Assembly (NCBI GenBank): GCA_007833815.1
Contig: CP033464.1
Location: 5,253,501 to 5,317,500 of the forward strand
Length of the DNA: 64,000 nt
Source of the DNA: Brevibacillus laterosporus
GTDB lineage: Bacteria; Bacillota; Bacilli; Brevibacillales; Brevibacillaceae
Direction of reading: 5' to 3'
Shown piece after piece: positions 35,598 through 46,048 of the stretch. The translations under genes were made by a program, and so were the position numbers. The notes below the pieces were generated by a model. The model was not told where the DNA came from. It saw only the letters and a program-made list of their open reading frames with translations, and searched no databases. Positions within the stretch are counted from its first letter, which is position 1. Each line of letters begins with the position of its first letter.

Positions 35598-35937
35598 TTA
35601 TTTATGAAGGACAAGCTGACAAAGATAAAAGTAGCTATGCGTGAGGTCGGCTATATCTGCTCTACTATTACGTATATAATTCCTCCCCTCCATCTCTAGC
35701 TTCTCCAACAATTGAAGCAAAAACTTCATGTCCATCTGCTGCGCATCAAGCATATATTGTTTTACTTCCTCTATATCTTGCTCGTTTATATTACTTGTTT
35801 CTTTTGCTCCTGACTCAGCTCTTTTTCTAAGGCAACCATACTGCACGATTATATAAACCTTTGTTCGCATGTTTAATCAGATATTCTTCTGAGCAAAGTG
35901 CTATAAATTGCTGAAACTGATTTGAAAAGTCTGTCAT
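35598..35937 (-). pseudogene. Frameshifted small protein, N-terminal SWIM-protein-like, last gene of the DUF4132 operon
   Basis: Coding signal runs through three frames. It begins at the ATG at 35937 (MTDFSNQFQQFIALCSEEYL, then IKHANKGLYNRAV), continues in another frame as VALEKELSQEQKK, and ends in a third as NINEQDIEEVKQYML...LCQLVLHK before the stop at 35598. Two one-base shifts are needed, near 35842 and 35800, the second in an A-rich run. The opening resembles the N-terminus of SWIM zinc-finger proteins that accompany MolR/DUF4132 genes, but the zinc-finger part is absent. It is either decayed or mis-sequenced. Confidence 0.5.
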
Positions 35938-36004
35938 ACGCACCTCTTTATTGAGATCAGATACGTTACTGAGGTGAGGTTTCCCCCACCCAGCAATGTA
36001 TCGA

Positions 36005-39000
36005 TTATTTTCCTGTAGCTCGCATGATATCGTAAATCGTCTCACTAAATAGGCGAGGTGAAATGTCGGTAATAGGTAAGGGTTGGCTCTTTTCATAGTA
36101 ATAATAACGATCAAATTTGTTTTGATGAAAAGTCAAGCTATCTAAGCTGATGTCTTCCATTCCTTCATAATAAGAGATACTAGTACCACTGAATGTAAGT
36201 TCCGCAATCATATCGCCATACTCTTTGTAAAACTCATGGTACCAGCCTCCATCCTGCGCCATTCCTTTATACCAGCCGTACTTCTCCAAACTTTTTGGAA
36301 AGGCAGTTGGTGAATATTCTTCTTCAGAGAGGTCTGCAACTCTATTATTTTTTAGATGTTCTTCTGTTGGAAAGTAAAGCTGACGACTCAATTGGAGAAA
36401 AGGTTGCTTTATTTCATAATCCTCCAATTGTATTTTCCACGCTTCCAAATCTTCTTTACCAAGCTCGATCGGATGAACCAAACCAATGAGAGCATCTTCC
36501 TTACATTCAAACTCTTCCTCATCAACCGTATTAAAAGTACCATCGTCCATGTAACGGAAGGTAGCTTTTAGTTTTCCGTCCTCATACGCCCCAGATGAGC
36601 CCGATCGCAAATTTCTGCATCATCACATTTTCTACAAAGAGATTTTCCCAAGATGTCGTGCTCCACAATCTTTGTTTGCAGAGCGATTCTTCAAGGCGTA
36701 AGGATTGGATATTCACAAGGTTTTTTACATCTTTCTTCAGCTGGGTAAACTCCACTTTTGCTTGTTCAGCTAAAGTGGCATCATCCTTTTGAGCAGGAGA
36801 AGGTAGATTTTTAACTACTTTTCCCGTTTCATCATTGGTCACATGTAATTCACGATCATTATTCACTTTAACGGTAAACGTTCTCTGCCCATAGCTAAAG
36901 ATACGCTTACCCCTTTGATCAAATCCCAATGTTGTGACTAACCGATCCTCTAATTCCTCAGGCGATATTTTTAAGTTTTGTGCCGCCATTGCTAAAGCTT
37001 CCATTGACGCCGCCTTCACTTGTCTATTTTTTACAGTCCGCTTCACTTGATCAATTGTAATAAATGCTGCCAGTTCTTGCATAAAGGAAAGAGCTTTGAC
37101 TGCATCAGATGCAAGTGCACCACGTCCTGCTTCAGCCCACTCTTTTATCTTCTGGCTCAACACGTCGATGATTCTACGATCTCCAAGGGAGGTACAAACA
37201 AACATGACCCATTTTTCTTTAGCAGGTGCATTGTTATCGAGCCACATATTGAACAATTCCATCACGAAATCAGCTAATGATTTTGGATGAGCATACTCTT
37301 TTACCTTTAAAACATGAGGGTTAGGTGCTGTCGTAAAATCAACAGATTGCGTCAAAATGTACTCTTTTACTTCTGCATCCAGTTCCCCTCCCTCTAAATC
37401 TAGGAGAGTAGGAAGCTGCTCAATCATGAGCCATTTCAATCGTGCTAGCTTTCTTTTGTCTACCACGTTTCCAAATGTTGCATGAGATTTTTCCGGACTC
37501 TGTGTAGCAGCATCTATTAAACTTTGAAGTAACGCTTTGAACTTACTACTCGTCTCATTTGATAATAGGTCTTGATAGATGCTTTGATAGTTTTCCACAC
37601 CACGTAGGGCATCTAATGCTAACTCCTTTAGTTTAGCTTTCTTCTGTGTCTGATAGATACGCAAATAGAGATCTTTGTTTTTTACATTTGTAAACTCTGC
37701 TTGAGCTATACTGCTTGCCTTTTTTGAGGTATCTTGTAACCCAAGCTGAATGGCTTGATAGTAGTAGTCTTGTTTTAATTCATTCTTTTTCTCAAAAATA
37801 ATTTCTAGAATTGACGTTCTTGCATCTGAACCTAATTGTCCGTACAGTTGTAAGCTTTTTTCGATATTTCCCAAAACGATTTTTTGATAGGAATCCTCTG
37901 AAAGCTCGCTATAATAATCAACAGAACCTTTATAATTAAGAATATGAAGTAGAAAACGATTTATATCCACTTCAGGATCATCTGCATACGTAGCTATCCA
38001 TTTCTCAGGATCAAAGGCAGATGAGGAAAATAGCATATAAATGAGGGACATGTTTTCTTGTTGGGTCCCATAATGGCTCAGAAAGACGACAAATCGTTGA
38101 ATGATCGGATGTTCCACAGGAAGGAACGTAAACAAAAATAGCTGATCTTTTATATCATAGGAATTAAATTTATTATTCGATGAAGATTGCTGCGTAAATT
38201 CGTACAATATTTCTTGTAAAGACAGCTTTCCGGTAAGGTATCGATAGAGCTTATGAGTTTTGTTATTTTCCTGTAAGGAAGCAATCGCAATATCTTCTAA
38301 CGTTATATTTTGATCAGACATATTAACACCGTGGTCTTGCAGTGTTTTGAATATGTAGCCCTTGATCAACCAATCAGAAACAAGCACCATCGCTCTTTTA
38401 GCTCTCTGTGTATCAACAAGCAATCTCTCTTCTACCACCTGCCACGAAATTTGATAACCGCGCAATTCTTTGATTGCACAAACAATCAAATCATACGGCT
38501 CTGTCATAGGCACGATTCCTTTGAGCATTTCGTTCAGATCGGCTTCTTGCTCACGATGTAGGTAAGATAAGGAATTAATTACATCCAGAGGGATCATTTC
38601 ATAGAGCGAACTCATCGCACGTAATAGTTCCTGATCTAATTCATCCTGTTGTTGTAAGAAATTTGCTTTGCTTCCACGTATATTTACTCTGTAGAGAAGA
38701 GCCGATGTAACCAACGTAGCATATAAATTAAACTCAGAGCGGCTGAGTGTTTTTCCTGTTTGTTGTTCAGGACTATAATTGAACTGATTTTGGATAACCT
38801 CTATCTTCTGCTTGCGGATTTGTTTATCTAAGTAACTAGTAGAAGTACAATCTCGTTTCGCCAAGGTAACGGTAGATAAAGCTTCAATAGCAGTCGAAAT
38901 CTCCTGTTTTAGCCCCTCCACATTTTCGGTAATCAGGTAATACATATAGGATTGAACTTGGTCTTTGATTTGCTCAAGATAACTGTTATCAGCAAAAGAC

Positions 39001-39551
39001 AGATAGCTGAGAGTCAGCAGTAACGGAACAGCATGCTCTGTTACGGAATAAGAGTTCAAACTCGATATGTAATTATTAATAAGGGTATCGACATAAAAAG
39101 AAATAGCCGTATCCCCTATATATTTCTTCGTATCACAAAGTTGGCGGATAACCAGCTGTTTTTGTGCCTCTACATCTTTTATTTCTTGCGTAAGTCTGAT
39201 CGTTTTAACAAAATGACCAATACAAATACTCAAAACGTTACTTCTATGGTTTTCATTTGAACTCGTTTTAAAAAGAATAGCTGCCGCTCTAAAAAAAGTT
39301 TCGTCTGTTCCCCTTTTCCCCATTTTTTCTAGCTGAGATATGCAATCATAAGCAAATACTTTTTGATGGACAAGAATACTTGGAAACATGTCCTTCTCAC
39401 CAGACACATAAGCAATAATCTGATTATACTGATTGGAGTCAATGGAATCGTTTTGAGGATTTTGTCTAGAATAGTGTCCAGAATAATCCTTAACAAATTT
39501 ATCAGCAAATTGAGTGATTAAAGGATTACTTGCACTGTTTTTTAAAACCAT
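36005..39551 (-). pseudogene. DUF4132 (MolR-like) protein, split by a one-base frameshift
   Basis: The first 989 codons run from the ATG at 39551 (after GAGGAGGAATTCC) to a stop at 36582, ending FAIGLIWGV. The frame that overlaps there continues YEDGKLKATFRYMDDGTF..., LVHPIELG, DYEIKQPFLQLSRQLY and ends at 36005. Together they give the normal C-terminus of DUF4132 proteins (WG.Y.DG...FR..DDGT, LVHP.EL). A single-base indel near 36587-36592, beside a run of four G, explains the split. The protein would be about 1180 residues, mainly alpha-helical repeats. MolR-type genes occur with MoxR ATPase, VWA and SWIM genes; their role is poorly understood. None of the ATPase genes is in this window. Confidence 0.75.
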
Positions 39552-39583
39552 TGGAATTCCTCCTCATATGCTTTCTCTCTAGG

Positions 39584-40917
39584 TTATGAAGTTATAATCT
39601 TACCAACCCACTGCGCTAACTTATCAGGCGTGATGGCTGCAACATGCGCTCCCATATCTGCCAAGGTACGTGCTGCAAAAAATCCTCATAAGACAGATTT
39701 CCTATCAGATGGTTCAAATCTCCAAGTAACTGTTCATCATGTAAGAATACATCGCGGGCTATGGAAAAGACTCCTTGTAAATAAGTAGCAGTAATAACCC
39801 CTTCGAGCCGAGGTGGAATATCACTAACAGAAAGGAGGCCAGTTAGTTGATCTTTAAAGATATCAACAGATAAACCCCATCTCTCTTTGGACGAAAGCAT
39901 ATAGAGAAATTTCAGGTATTCGACGATGTCATTTATTTCATCAGGGTTAGGCTTTGTTATTTCATAGATTTTCGTTACTGCATGGTAATAGGCTTCCTCA
40001 ATAAGCTTTTCTAATTGATCCGTCTCCTGAAGAGCAAACAATCGTTTTTGTTCACAGAAAATTGTAAGTGTCTGAAGAGTTTGGCAGAGAGAAACAAAGC
40101 TTCCATCTCTCTTCACAGAATCCTCGACCATGTCAAAGAGCCTGGCACTCAACTCCTCTAGCCCCATTAGCATTGTCTTCAAAAGCCATTTAGCTGCTTC
40201 TCTGCTATGATGATCCGGAATATCCTTCATTAATTTCTCTACCTTATTAATTGCCGCTTCTTTAATGCTTCCCCCATAAATCGAATTTTCAATGAGCCTT
40301 GCTTCTACATAGGAAGAATACCTGTAGTTCCAGCTTTCTCTGACTACATTAATATTCTTATTGTCGATCCAATCTGGACCTATTATCTTTTGACAAAACT
40401 CTGTCACTAAAAACTGTACACTGTGAAAAAAATAACTAGTCTCTCTATGTTGTAACGTATCTAATGGTTGTGATGTGGCAATCGACCGCTCTCCCTTCGT
40501 AAAAGCAGAGGTAACCGCATCAAGCAATTCGTAGACTCCGCCCTCTGATTTAGATCGAAAGGTAGCAAGCCCCAGCACTAAATGATATGCCTCAATAGCA
40601 TCTGAAACGGAGCACCCTTTTTCCCTCAAGCTTTTTAACAATTGAGCCAAAAATAGAACAGCACTGTTATTGTAGGGAAAGGATCGCTTCTTCTGGATTG
40701 CCCTCCAGACAGTGTCGTAGTAATTGACAAAGGGCATTCCGCTTGCATATCCATTTACATGATCCGCCTCACGAAAGGTGTACACCATTGGATACACTTT
40801 TTCATTTTTTACTTGCCTTACTTTATACAACGTTTCCATGGGGGCTTCATGGTCTTCATCGACTCCATAGCAAAACGTCCTTTCTGCTATATTCTTTTTA
40901 TCGTCTGAAAGGGATAC
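39584..40917 (-). pseudogene. DUF4132-operon partner protein (possibly DUF6138), 5' truncated and 3' frameshifted
   Basis: A mainly helical protein of about 440 codons, first gene of the DUF4132 operon. The ATG at 40839 is unlikely to be the real start, because coding-like sequence in the same frame (ERTFCYGVDEDHEAP) continues upstream to a stop at 40918 with no start codon, right at the duplicated promoter block. At the 3' end the frame leaves a plausible path near 39683: one more T in the T6 run gives FFAARTLADMGAHVAAITPD and a natural end at 39584. The family name is from memory and uncertain. No catalytic motif was seen. Confidence 0.6.
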
Positions 40918-40934
40918 CTACTTCCTTTGAGGAA

Positions 40935-41030
40935 GAACTATACATGATATAACAGAATATTATTTACCATCACAAGGGCAGAAAGTCACAACGTAAGGAC
41001 TACGAGGGACGAACAGCAATATTATTGGGT
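40935..41030 (-). promoter_or_regulatory. Promoter block copy B, shared with 28004-28099
   Basis: Homologous to the block before the 27.5-kb gene: TTGTGA, 18 bp, TATATC on the minus strand, and the CAATATTATTG palindrome at 41017-41027. It ends abruptly where the truncated partner gene begins (about 40918-40935), which looks like a deletion or recombination junction. The rest of 40918-41145 holds no gene that I can support. Confidence 0.6.
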
Positions 41031-41145
41031 AAAAATGAGAAGATTAGATGAAAAATCGACATATCTTCCTTTGTGTAAACATTCCGTCCATCAGGATGTA
41101 GTGATTTTATTCCTCACCCTTGGACTCTCAATGCTAAAGCAACAT

Positions 41146-41172
41146 AAAAAGACGCTCGAAAGCGCCTTTTCA
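41146..41172. terminator. Rho-independent terminator
   Basis: AAAAGACGCT-CGAA-AGCGCCTTTT hairpin with a 10-bp stem (one mismatch) and A/T runs on both sides. It lies 40 bp after the stop of the small secreted protein on the minus strand. Confidence 0.7.
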
Positions 41173-41212
41173 TAAGTAGACTATATATAGAAAAGAACTT
41201 TTGTCTTTTGTT

Positions 41213-41509
41213 TTATTCATCAGCCTTTTTATAAGTGACTAACCAGTTATCACCTTCATGTTCAACATTTTCCAAAACATATTTCGTATTTGCATAGCAG
41301 CCTCCACCCATTTTTTCGTATGGAATACTTTCTATGGTTGGATACGTTTCTTTTGATAATAAACCTGTTAAATATTCACTTGCGGGAGCAATAGAGTACC
41401 TACTGTGGTCTATTGAGATAGGCGCAGCACTAACCACGGAACCTACTGACAAAACAGCAAGACTCAACATTCCAACAGCCATAACTCTCTTCATTTGGTT
41501 TTTAAACAC
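41213..41509 (-). CDS. Small secreted protein of unknown function
   Basis: 98 residues, GTG start at 41509 after GGGAGGAAACAATT. A clear signal peptide (KRVMAVGMLSLAVLSVGSVVSA) would be cut near residue 28, leaving about 70 residues with one cysteine (GGGCYANTKY) and a GDNWLVTYKK end. I do not recognise the family. It has its own terminator. Confidence 0.7.
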   Translation of the reverse strand: MFKNQMKRVMAVGMLSLAVLSVGSVVSAAPISIDHSRYSIAPASEYLTGLLSKETYPTIESIPYEKMGGGCYANTKYVLENVEHEGDNWLVTYKKADE

Positions 41510-41701
41510 AATTGTTTCCTCCCAATGTTCATTTATTTGTATTGCTTGTATTTAATTTACCATCAAATTAATAAAAATGGATTAAAATGGAATAAAATAT
41601 AGTAATAATTTTATTTATATTTCTAATGTTATTATCTAATAGCAATTAGTAGATTATGTAGCATCTGTACAAGTATGCATTCTCCATAGCTTTTCATCCT
41701 T

Positions 41702-42124
41702 CTATCGAATGATTGCATACAAATAGACGACACAAAGCCACAAACAAAGGGGTGTAAACAAATACGTATCATATTTAGAGAAACGAGAACTCTTCACTCG
41801 CTTAAACAGCCCGACATATTTGAATTCCCCTATGCTTCGAAGGCCAAACACAGCGACACATACCCAGCACCCCCACTTCACAATTGGATAGGAGGGAATA
41901 GACGGGAGAATATCCCCCTGAACCATCAGAAGTAGTGATGCCCCGAATAGTAGAAGCGCAACAATGAGCGTACCTGCTGTGCCTGGGACAAATGTAGGTT
42001 GTTGGGATACGCCTGTAGGCACTGCAACGCCTACTCCCCATTTGCCACCAAACGCCCAATATACATGAATACATCCAATGAAAACTAAGAGCAAAATAGA
42101 TAATCCGATGAGAACATCCATCAT
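41702..42124 (-). CDS. DUF3995 family membrane protein
   Basis: 140 residues with four predicted membrane segments: MDVLIGLSILLLVFIGCIHVYW, a GTLIVALLLFGASLLLMV helix, VKWGCWVCVAVFGLRSIGEF and LFTPLCLWLCVVYLYAI. The HVYWAFGG and RSIGEF pieces are typical of DUF3995. The ATG at 42124 overlaps the TetR stop (ATGA), so the two are translationally coupled. The longer ORF start at 42223 lies inside tetR and is rejected. Function unknown; likely the direct target of the adjacent regulator. Confidence 0.8.
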   Translation of the reverse strand: MMDVLIGLSILLLVFIGCIHVYWAFGGKWGVGVAVPTGVSQQPTFVPGTAGTLIVALLLFGASLLLMVQGDILPSIPSYPIVKWGCWVCVAVFGLRSIGEFKYVGLFKRVKSSRFSKYDTYLFTPLCLWLCVVYLYAIIR

Positions 42125-42735
42125 TTTCCACCCTTCTGTGAACCAATTCCTTCCCAGACAACCTCGAATTGGCGTAGAAAAATCGTTTCTATACTGTTTA
42201 CATCCGTTTCCGACGAAAACCATACCATAAGAGTATTGAAATAAACGCCTACTAGCACGGAAGCAATATCCGCGGAAACCATATGCTCTGAAAGCTGTCC
42301 ATTTCTTTTAGCATCATCGAGCATGGATGTGATAGCCTCTCGAAATTTTTGTACAACGCTTATCTCTTCTTGGATATGTAAGGTGGAGCGCATCAATTCT
42401 AGAATGATTAGCCTAATAATATCGGGATGCTCTGTATAACGTGCAAACAAATCATGAAATAGAAGCGTAAGTTTTCTTTTTAGATTAGGCTCGTCTGCAT
42501 AGCGAAATGCACTTTGATAAACCGATTCTAGCTGAGCCCTGCCCAGATGAAGTAAAATGGCCTCTTTTTTCGAAAAGTAATTGTAAAACGTTCCTTTAGC
42601 GATGCCACATGCTTTTGTGATTTCCTCTACCGTTACATTGTCGAAGCCTTTTTCTTTAAATAATTTCAAAGCCTGCAAGAAAATGTGCTCCTTAAGCTCT
42701 TGTTTCCTTACATCCCTTAACATTTTAGAGATCAC
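42121..42735 (-). CDS. TetR/AcrR family transcriptional regulator
   Basis: 204 residues from a GTG at 42735 (an ATG at 42723 is possible). The N-terminal helix-turn-helix is standard (ALKLFKEKGFDNVTVEEITK, then ACGIAKGTFYNYFSKKEAIL). The C-terminal ligand domain is helical, with RLIILELMRS and a final IFLRQFEVVWEGI. The inducer is unknown. A large palindromic operator stands 8 bp upstream, so autoregulation is likely, and the overlapping DUF3995 gene would be co-controlled. Confidence 0.9.
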   Translation of the reverse strand: MISKMLRDVRKQELKEHIFLQALKLFKEKGFDNVTVEEITKACGIAKGTFYNYFSKKEAILLHLGRAQLESVYQSAFRYADEPNLKRKLTLLFHDLFARYTEHPDIIRLIILELMRSTLHIQEEISVVQKFREAITSMLDDAKRNGQLSEHMVSADIASVLVGVYFNTLMVWFSSETDVNSIETIFLRQFEVVWEGIGSQKGGK

Positions 42736-42742
42736 CAGCCTC

Positions 42743-42789
42743 TTATAATGATGACTATAGTCAATAAATGACTACAGTCATCATTATAA
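42743..42789. promoter_or_regulatory. Palindromic TetR operator
   Basis: Two 21-bp arms (42743-42763 and 42769-42789) are inverted with one mismatch, separated by ATAAA. Each arm holds its own smaller palindrome, TGACTATAGTCA and TGACTACAGTCA, so two repressor dimers may bind side by side. It lies directly upstream of the TetR start. Confidence 0.8.
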
Positions 42790-42873
42790 ACTAAAAAAGT
42801 AATTTTTTTCAATATTTATTTTATTTTCGGATGCAATTTCATTCCCTAGCTTCTATTCATGCTGGGCGCACGA

Positions 42874-42908
42874 ACAAAAACACCCCCACAAATGTGAAGG
42901 TGTTTTGT
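42874..42908. terminator. Terminator after the chemoreceptor gene
   Basis: ACAAAAACACC pairs with GGTGTTTTGT; T-rich tail on the minus strand. It lies 20 bp after the MCP stop and between two minus-strand transcription units. Confidence 0.7.
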
Positions 42909-42927
42909 TTATCTCCATTTTATAGCC

Positions 42928-44670
42928 TTAATAAGTAAAGGAACGGGTGAGCTTTTGCAGCTCTTCAGCCATATGAGAAAGAGACATTGCTAATGCACTT
43001 ACCTCTTCCATGGAAGCAAGCTGTTCCTCTGCAGAAGAAGCAATGTTCTGCGAATGGTCAGTTGCTTGCTGGGCAATATGAGCTACATTTTCTCCACTGG
43101 CCGAAATTTCTTGAAGACTCGCTGAAATTTGTTGGGTGATGCTAGCTAATTCTTCAATCTGCTGAGAAATCTGGCTCGTGGAAGAGAGAATTTTCTTAAA
43201 CTTCTGATCCGTATCGTTTGCAATTTCAATTCCCGTTGCTACTTCCTCTTTAACTTTATCCATCGTCTGAATCGATTGATTCATATCTAGCTGAATCTCT
43301 CCCAGCAACTGGGTAATTTGATTGGAGGATTGTGTGGATTGATCCGCTAGTTTTCTAACTTCTTCCGCAACCACAGCAAAGCCACGTCCGTGCTCACCAG
43401 CTCGTGCTGCCTCAATAGCCGCATTTAAGGCAAGTAAATTGGTTTGAGCTGATATATCCGTAATAACATTTAGCATTCCGGAAATATCACTTGTACGTTT
43501 ATCCAGAAGCTTAATCACAGTATCTGACTCATTGACAGACTTATGGATGGAGTTCATCTGCTGAACTGTTTTTTGTACTGCCATTCCGCCATCTTCTGCT
43601 GTTTCTCTAGTTTCTGTAGATGTTTCTGCAATAGATGACGAGCTCTCCGCAATCCGTTGCATACCAATAGATATTTCCTCGATAGAGCTTGTTGTTTTAT
43701 AGAGAGCGTTTTGTTGCTCTTCTGCCCCACTCGCAGCTTCTTGGATAGCAAGTGTAATGTGCTCATTTGCTTTACTTGTCTCTTCTGCGCTAGCTGTTAA
43801 TTCCTTAGAGGAGCTGGCTACCTGTTGTGCTGATAAATCCACTTCACGAATCAGATGTCGTATATTTTTTAGCATGTAATTAAAATCATTTGCCAAATTA
43901 CCTATTTCATCTTTAGAGGTAATCTTCAATTCTTCTACTGTAAGGTCCCCATCTGCTACCCTGTTCAACTGTTTGGCGACCAATACAATTGGTTTGGTAA
44001 ACAGTTTGGAAAAAAAGCTGACAATGATAATTCCAATAATCGTAGAAATAGAAACAATCAGAACGATCAAAGTCAAAATTTTATTAGCCCCGGTATTAAA
44101 CTCAGTAAGATACGCACCGGATCCCACAATCCATCCCCAATGAGGCTCTAATTGTACATACGAGACTTTGGTCTCCACATCGTCAGAATTAGCTATCTGC
44201 CATTTATAGCTTACATACCCGCCATTGATCGTTCCTTTTTTAATAAATTCCTTTCCTAATAAAATACCGTCTTCGGTTTTAACATCCATTAAATTCTGGC
44301 CTTCATTGGATGGATTCATGACGGACACAGCCTTTTCGTTGACCGCCCAAAGATAACCCGTCTCACCAATCGTATACTCTTTTTTAATCGGACGTTTGTT
44401 ATCCCCATTTATTGGACCTAGGAGTTCTTGACGCACCTTTTCCTGTGCTTCTTCTAATGTTAATTGACCGGCCTCAACCCGTTCGTTCATCAGATTAATC
44501 AGACCAATTACCATTTTCACATTGTTCTTTAGTGCTGTTTGACCAGCCTGATCTAATTCTTTTTTTGTTGATCCATAAGTTGTTATCCCAATTAGCAAAG
44601 TGGGCACTAACAAGATTCCTAAGCATAAAATTGTAAGTTTGGCTCGCAATGAAGCTATTTGAATTTTCAC
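42928..44670 (-). CDS. Methyl-accepting chemotaxis protein with Cache sensor domain
   Basis: 580 residues; GTG start after AAGGAGGAGAG. A first membrane helix ([21 protein letters not shown]) is followed by an extracellular single-Cache domain ([41 protein letters not shown]), a second helix near 200-225, a HAMP domain ([24 protein letters not shown]) and a long cytoplasmic signalling coiled coil. The hairpin tip is typical ([20 protein letters not shown], then [18 protein letters not shown]). It senses a small ligand, often an organic acid in this family, and signals to CheA. Divergent from a CheX-like gene. Confidence 0.95.
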   Translation of the reverse strand: MKIQIASLRAKLTILCLGILLVPTLLIGITTYGSTKKELDQAGQTALKNNVKMVIGLINLMNERVEAGQLTLEEAQEKVRQELLGPINGDNKRPIKKEYTIGETGYLWAVNEKAVSVMNPSNEGQNLMDVKTEDGILLGKEFIKKGTINGGYVSYKWQIANSDDVETKVSYVQLEPHWGWIVGSGAYLTEFNTGANKILTLIVLIVSISTIIGIIIVSFFSKLFTKPIVLVAKQLNRVADGDLTVEELKITSKDEIGNLANDFNYMLKNIRHLIREVDLSAQQVASSSKELTASAEETSKANEHITLAIQEAASGAEEQQNALYKTTSSIEEISIGMQRIAESSSSIAETSTETRETAEDGGMAVQKTVQQMNSIHKSVNESDTVIKLLDKRTSDISGMLNVITDISAQTNLLALNAAIEAARAGEHGRGFAVVAEEVRKLADQSTQSSNQITQLLGEIQLDMNQSIQTMDKVKEEVATGIEIANDTDQKFKKILSSTSQISQQIEELASITQQISASLQEISASGENVAHIAQQATDHSQNIASSAEEQLASMEEVSALAMSLSHMAEELQKLTRSFTY

Positions 44671-44890
44671 ATTCTCTCCTCCTTATAGGTCTTTCTCTTG
44701 TGTGACAAAATGGATGTTTCTTTCATCAATCTCCATCTCATTCTATCTTTATAAATATCGTAGAAAGTGAACCAGATAATGAGAGGAAATAATTACCTCA
44801 CTATCCAATTTTGGGCCTCAGATTGTTCTTCTTGCTGGTAAGATTGAATTGCTGTAAGATGGGTAAGCAATTTTGTTTGGTAAGTAGCTG

Positions 44891-44917
44891 TTAATTATTT
44901 CACAAAAATACCGATAT
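44891..44917 (+). promoter_or_regulatory. SigD-type (motility sigma) promoter
   Basis: TTAA, 15 bp, ACCGATAT; the B. subtilis SigD consensus is TAAA-N15-GCCGATAT. It lies 31 bp upstream of the CheX-like start and fits a chemotaxis gene. Confidence 0.65.
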
Positions 44918-44947
44918 ATAAATAAAGAAATCACAAACCGGAAAAGG

Positions 44948-45418
44948 ATGAGAACTGTGGATGTAAAAATTTTAAACGCTTATCTCAAAGGACTGACAAC
45001 TGTACTAGGTTCATTAGGAATTAATATAGAACGTAAAGACGTACAACTCCAAAGATCCCCTTATACCTATGATCAGTCCCATAGAGTCGTTTCCCAAATA
45101 ACTGGTGTCGTTACGGGTGACATTATTATTGGAATGGAAGAAGATGCTCTTTCTGTTTTACTTCAGTCCTTTAGCATCCCGCTAGACATGGTCGATGACG
45201 AGATGAAAAAAAGTGTACTTGAAGAATTTGCAGATATGGTAAGAGGCCATGCAATCACTAGTTATCAAGCAATCGAGGCTCAAATTGAATTTACAAATGT
45301 TGGTTTACTCAAAAATATTTATTCTGATGATACCTTACCTCAACAAAAACAAAGCTTAAGTGTACATATTCTAGTCAACGAAGAATTCCCAATCCATATC
45401 GATTTTGTTTTACAGTAA
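44948..45418 (+). CDS. CheX-like chemotaxis phosphatase-fold protein
   Basis: 156 residues. It resembles CheX: KILNAYLKGLTTVLGSLGI, a GVVTGDIIIGMEED strand-turn, then EEFADMVRGHAITSYQ, which corresponds to the active-site helix of CheC/CheX proteins (ExxNxxxG), but with Asp where the catalytic Asn is expected. Enzymatic dephosphorylation of CheY-P is therefore doubtful, and the protein may act by binding only. A SigD-type promoter precedes it; the receptor gene is divergent. The ATG follows GGAAAAGG closely, and a GTG at 44957 would have better spacing. Confidence 0.75.
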   Translation: MRTVDVKILNAYLKGLTTVLGSLGINIERKDVQLQRSPYTYDQSHRVVSQITGVVTGDIIIGMEEDALSVLLQSFSIPLDMVDDEMKKSVLEEFADMVRGHAITSYQAIEAQIEFTNVGLLKNIYSDDTLPQQKQSLSVHILVNEEFPIHIDFVLQ

Positions 45419-45431
45419 TAAGGGTACATAT

Positions 45432-45468
45432 GAAGACAAATACCTCCTCCGTGGGGGTATTTGTCTTC
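45432..45468. terminator. Hairpin after the CheX-like gene
   Basis: GAAGACAAATACC pairs perfectly with GGTATTTGTCTTC (13 bp). No long T-run follows, but it lies 14 bp after the stop codon. Confidence 0.6.
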
Positions 45469-45485
45469 TCATCAGCACACAAATG

Positions 45486-45514
45486 AAACCCTCTAAATGT
45501 AATTTAGAGGGTTT
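45486..45514. terminator. Second hairpin, bidirectional terminator-like
   Basis: AAACCCTCTAAAT pairs with ATTTAGAGGGTTT around a three-base loop, with TTTT on one side. It would also end minus-strand transcription coming from 45.8 kb. Confidence 0.6.
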
Positions 45515-45538
45515 TAAACGCAATCAATTTATTTGTAT

Positions 45539-45806
45539 CTATGATCTTTCTGCGCTTACTTTTGAACTTTGCTCCCTTTCCATAAAGACATTTGATTTCC
45601 TTCGATATGAACACGCTCCTTGGACCCCATCCCATATCTTAGCCAGACAATTCGGGCATCTGTATCTTTGACGTTTTACCTCTATCTTCCTTGGCTCGCC
45701 ATCTACAATGTCATCGAATATCTGTATGCGGGTTTCTGTCCTGTGAAACTTTTGGTTTCTACATATGGAGCATCTTTTAGGAGGTTCGGTGTAAATATTT
45801 ATAAGT
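45539..45806 (-). pseudogene. Fragment of a zinc-ribbon, ISL3-transposase-like N-terminus
   Basis: About 89 open codons with no start. The peptide contains PPKRCSICRNQKFHRTETR, FDDIVDGEPRKIEVKRQRYR and CPNCLAKIW: two CxxC pairs, and the D(I)..G....V..RRYRC..C pattern of ISL3-family transposases. The catalytic part is missing. Probably a dead insertion-sequence fragment; a small zinc-ribbon protein is the alternative. Confidence 0.4.
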
Positions 45807-46048
45807 AATCACACTCCTTATCGAAGTTTTTGATTGAAGGATATTATATAATAATCATTTTCAATCTACTACACAAAATAACATGAAACTGTAATTTTGT
45901 CCTTAATATACATTTTGTTAAAAATATGCTCACTAAAAAATCGACTTGAACGAAAAGAGGAATGGTTGCTATCTTACTTTAGGTAGACAAATAAAAAGAG
46001 ACGTGCACGGCACCATTTACCATACACGTCATTACCGTATACCTACTT

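Noticed and set aside
41802-42161. 119-codon minus-strand frame overlapping DUF3995
   Set aside because: Out of frame with a well-supported membrane protein that is coupled to tetR; no ribosome site.
45836-45870. TATAATAATCATTTTCA as a Fur-like site
   Set aside because: Too many mismatches to the 7-1-7 motif and no iron gene adjacent.
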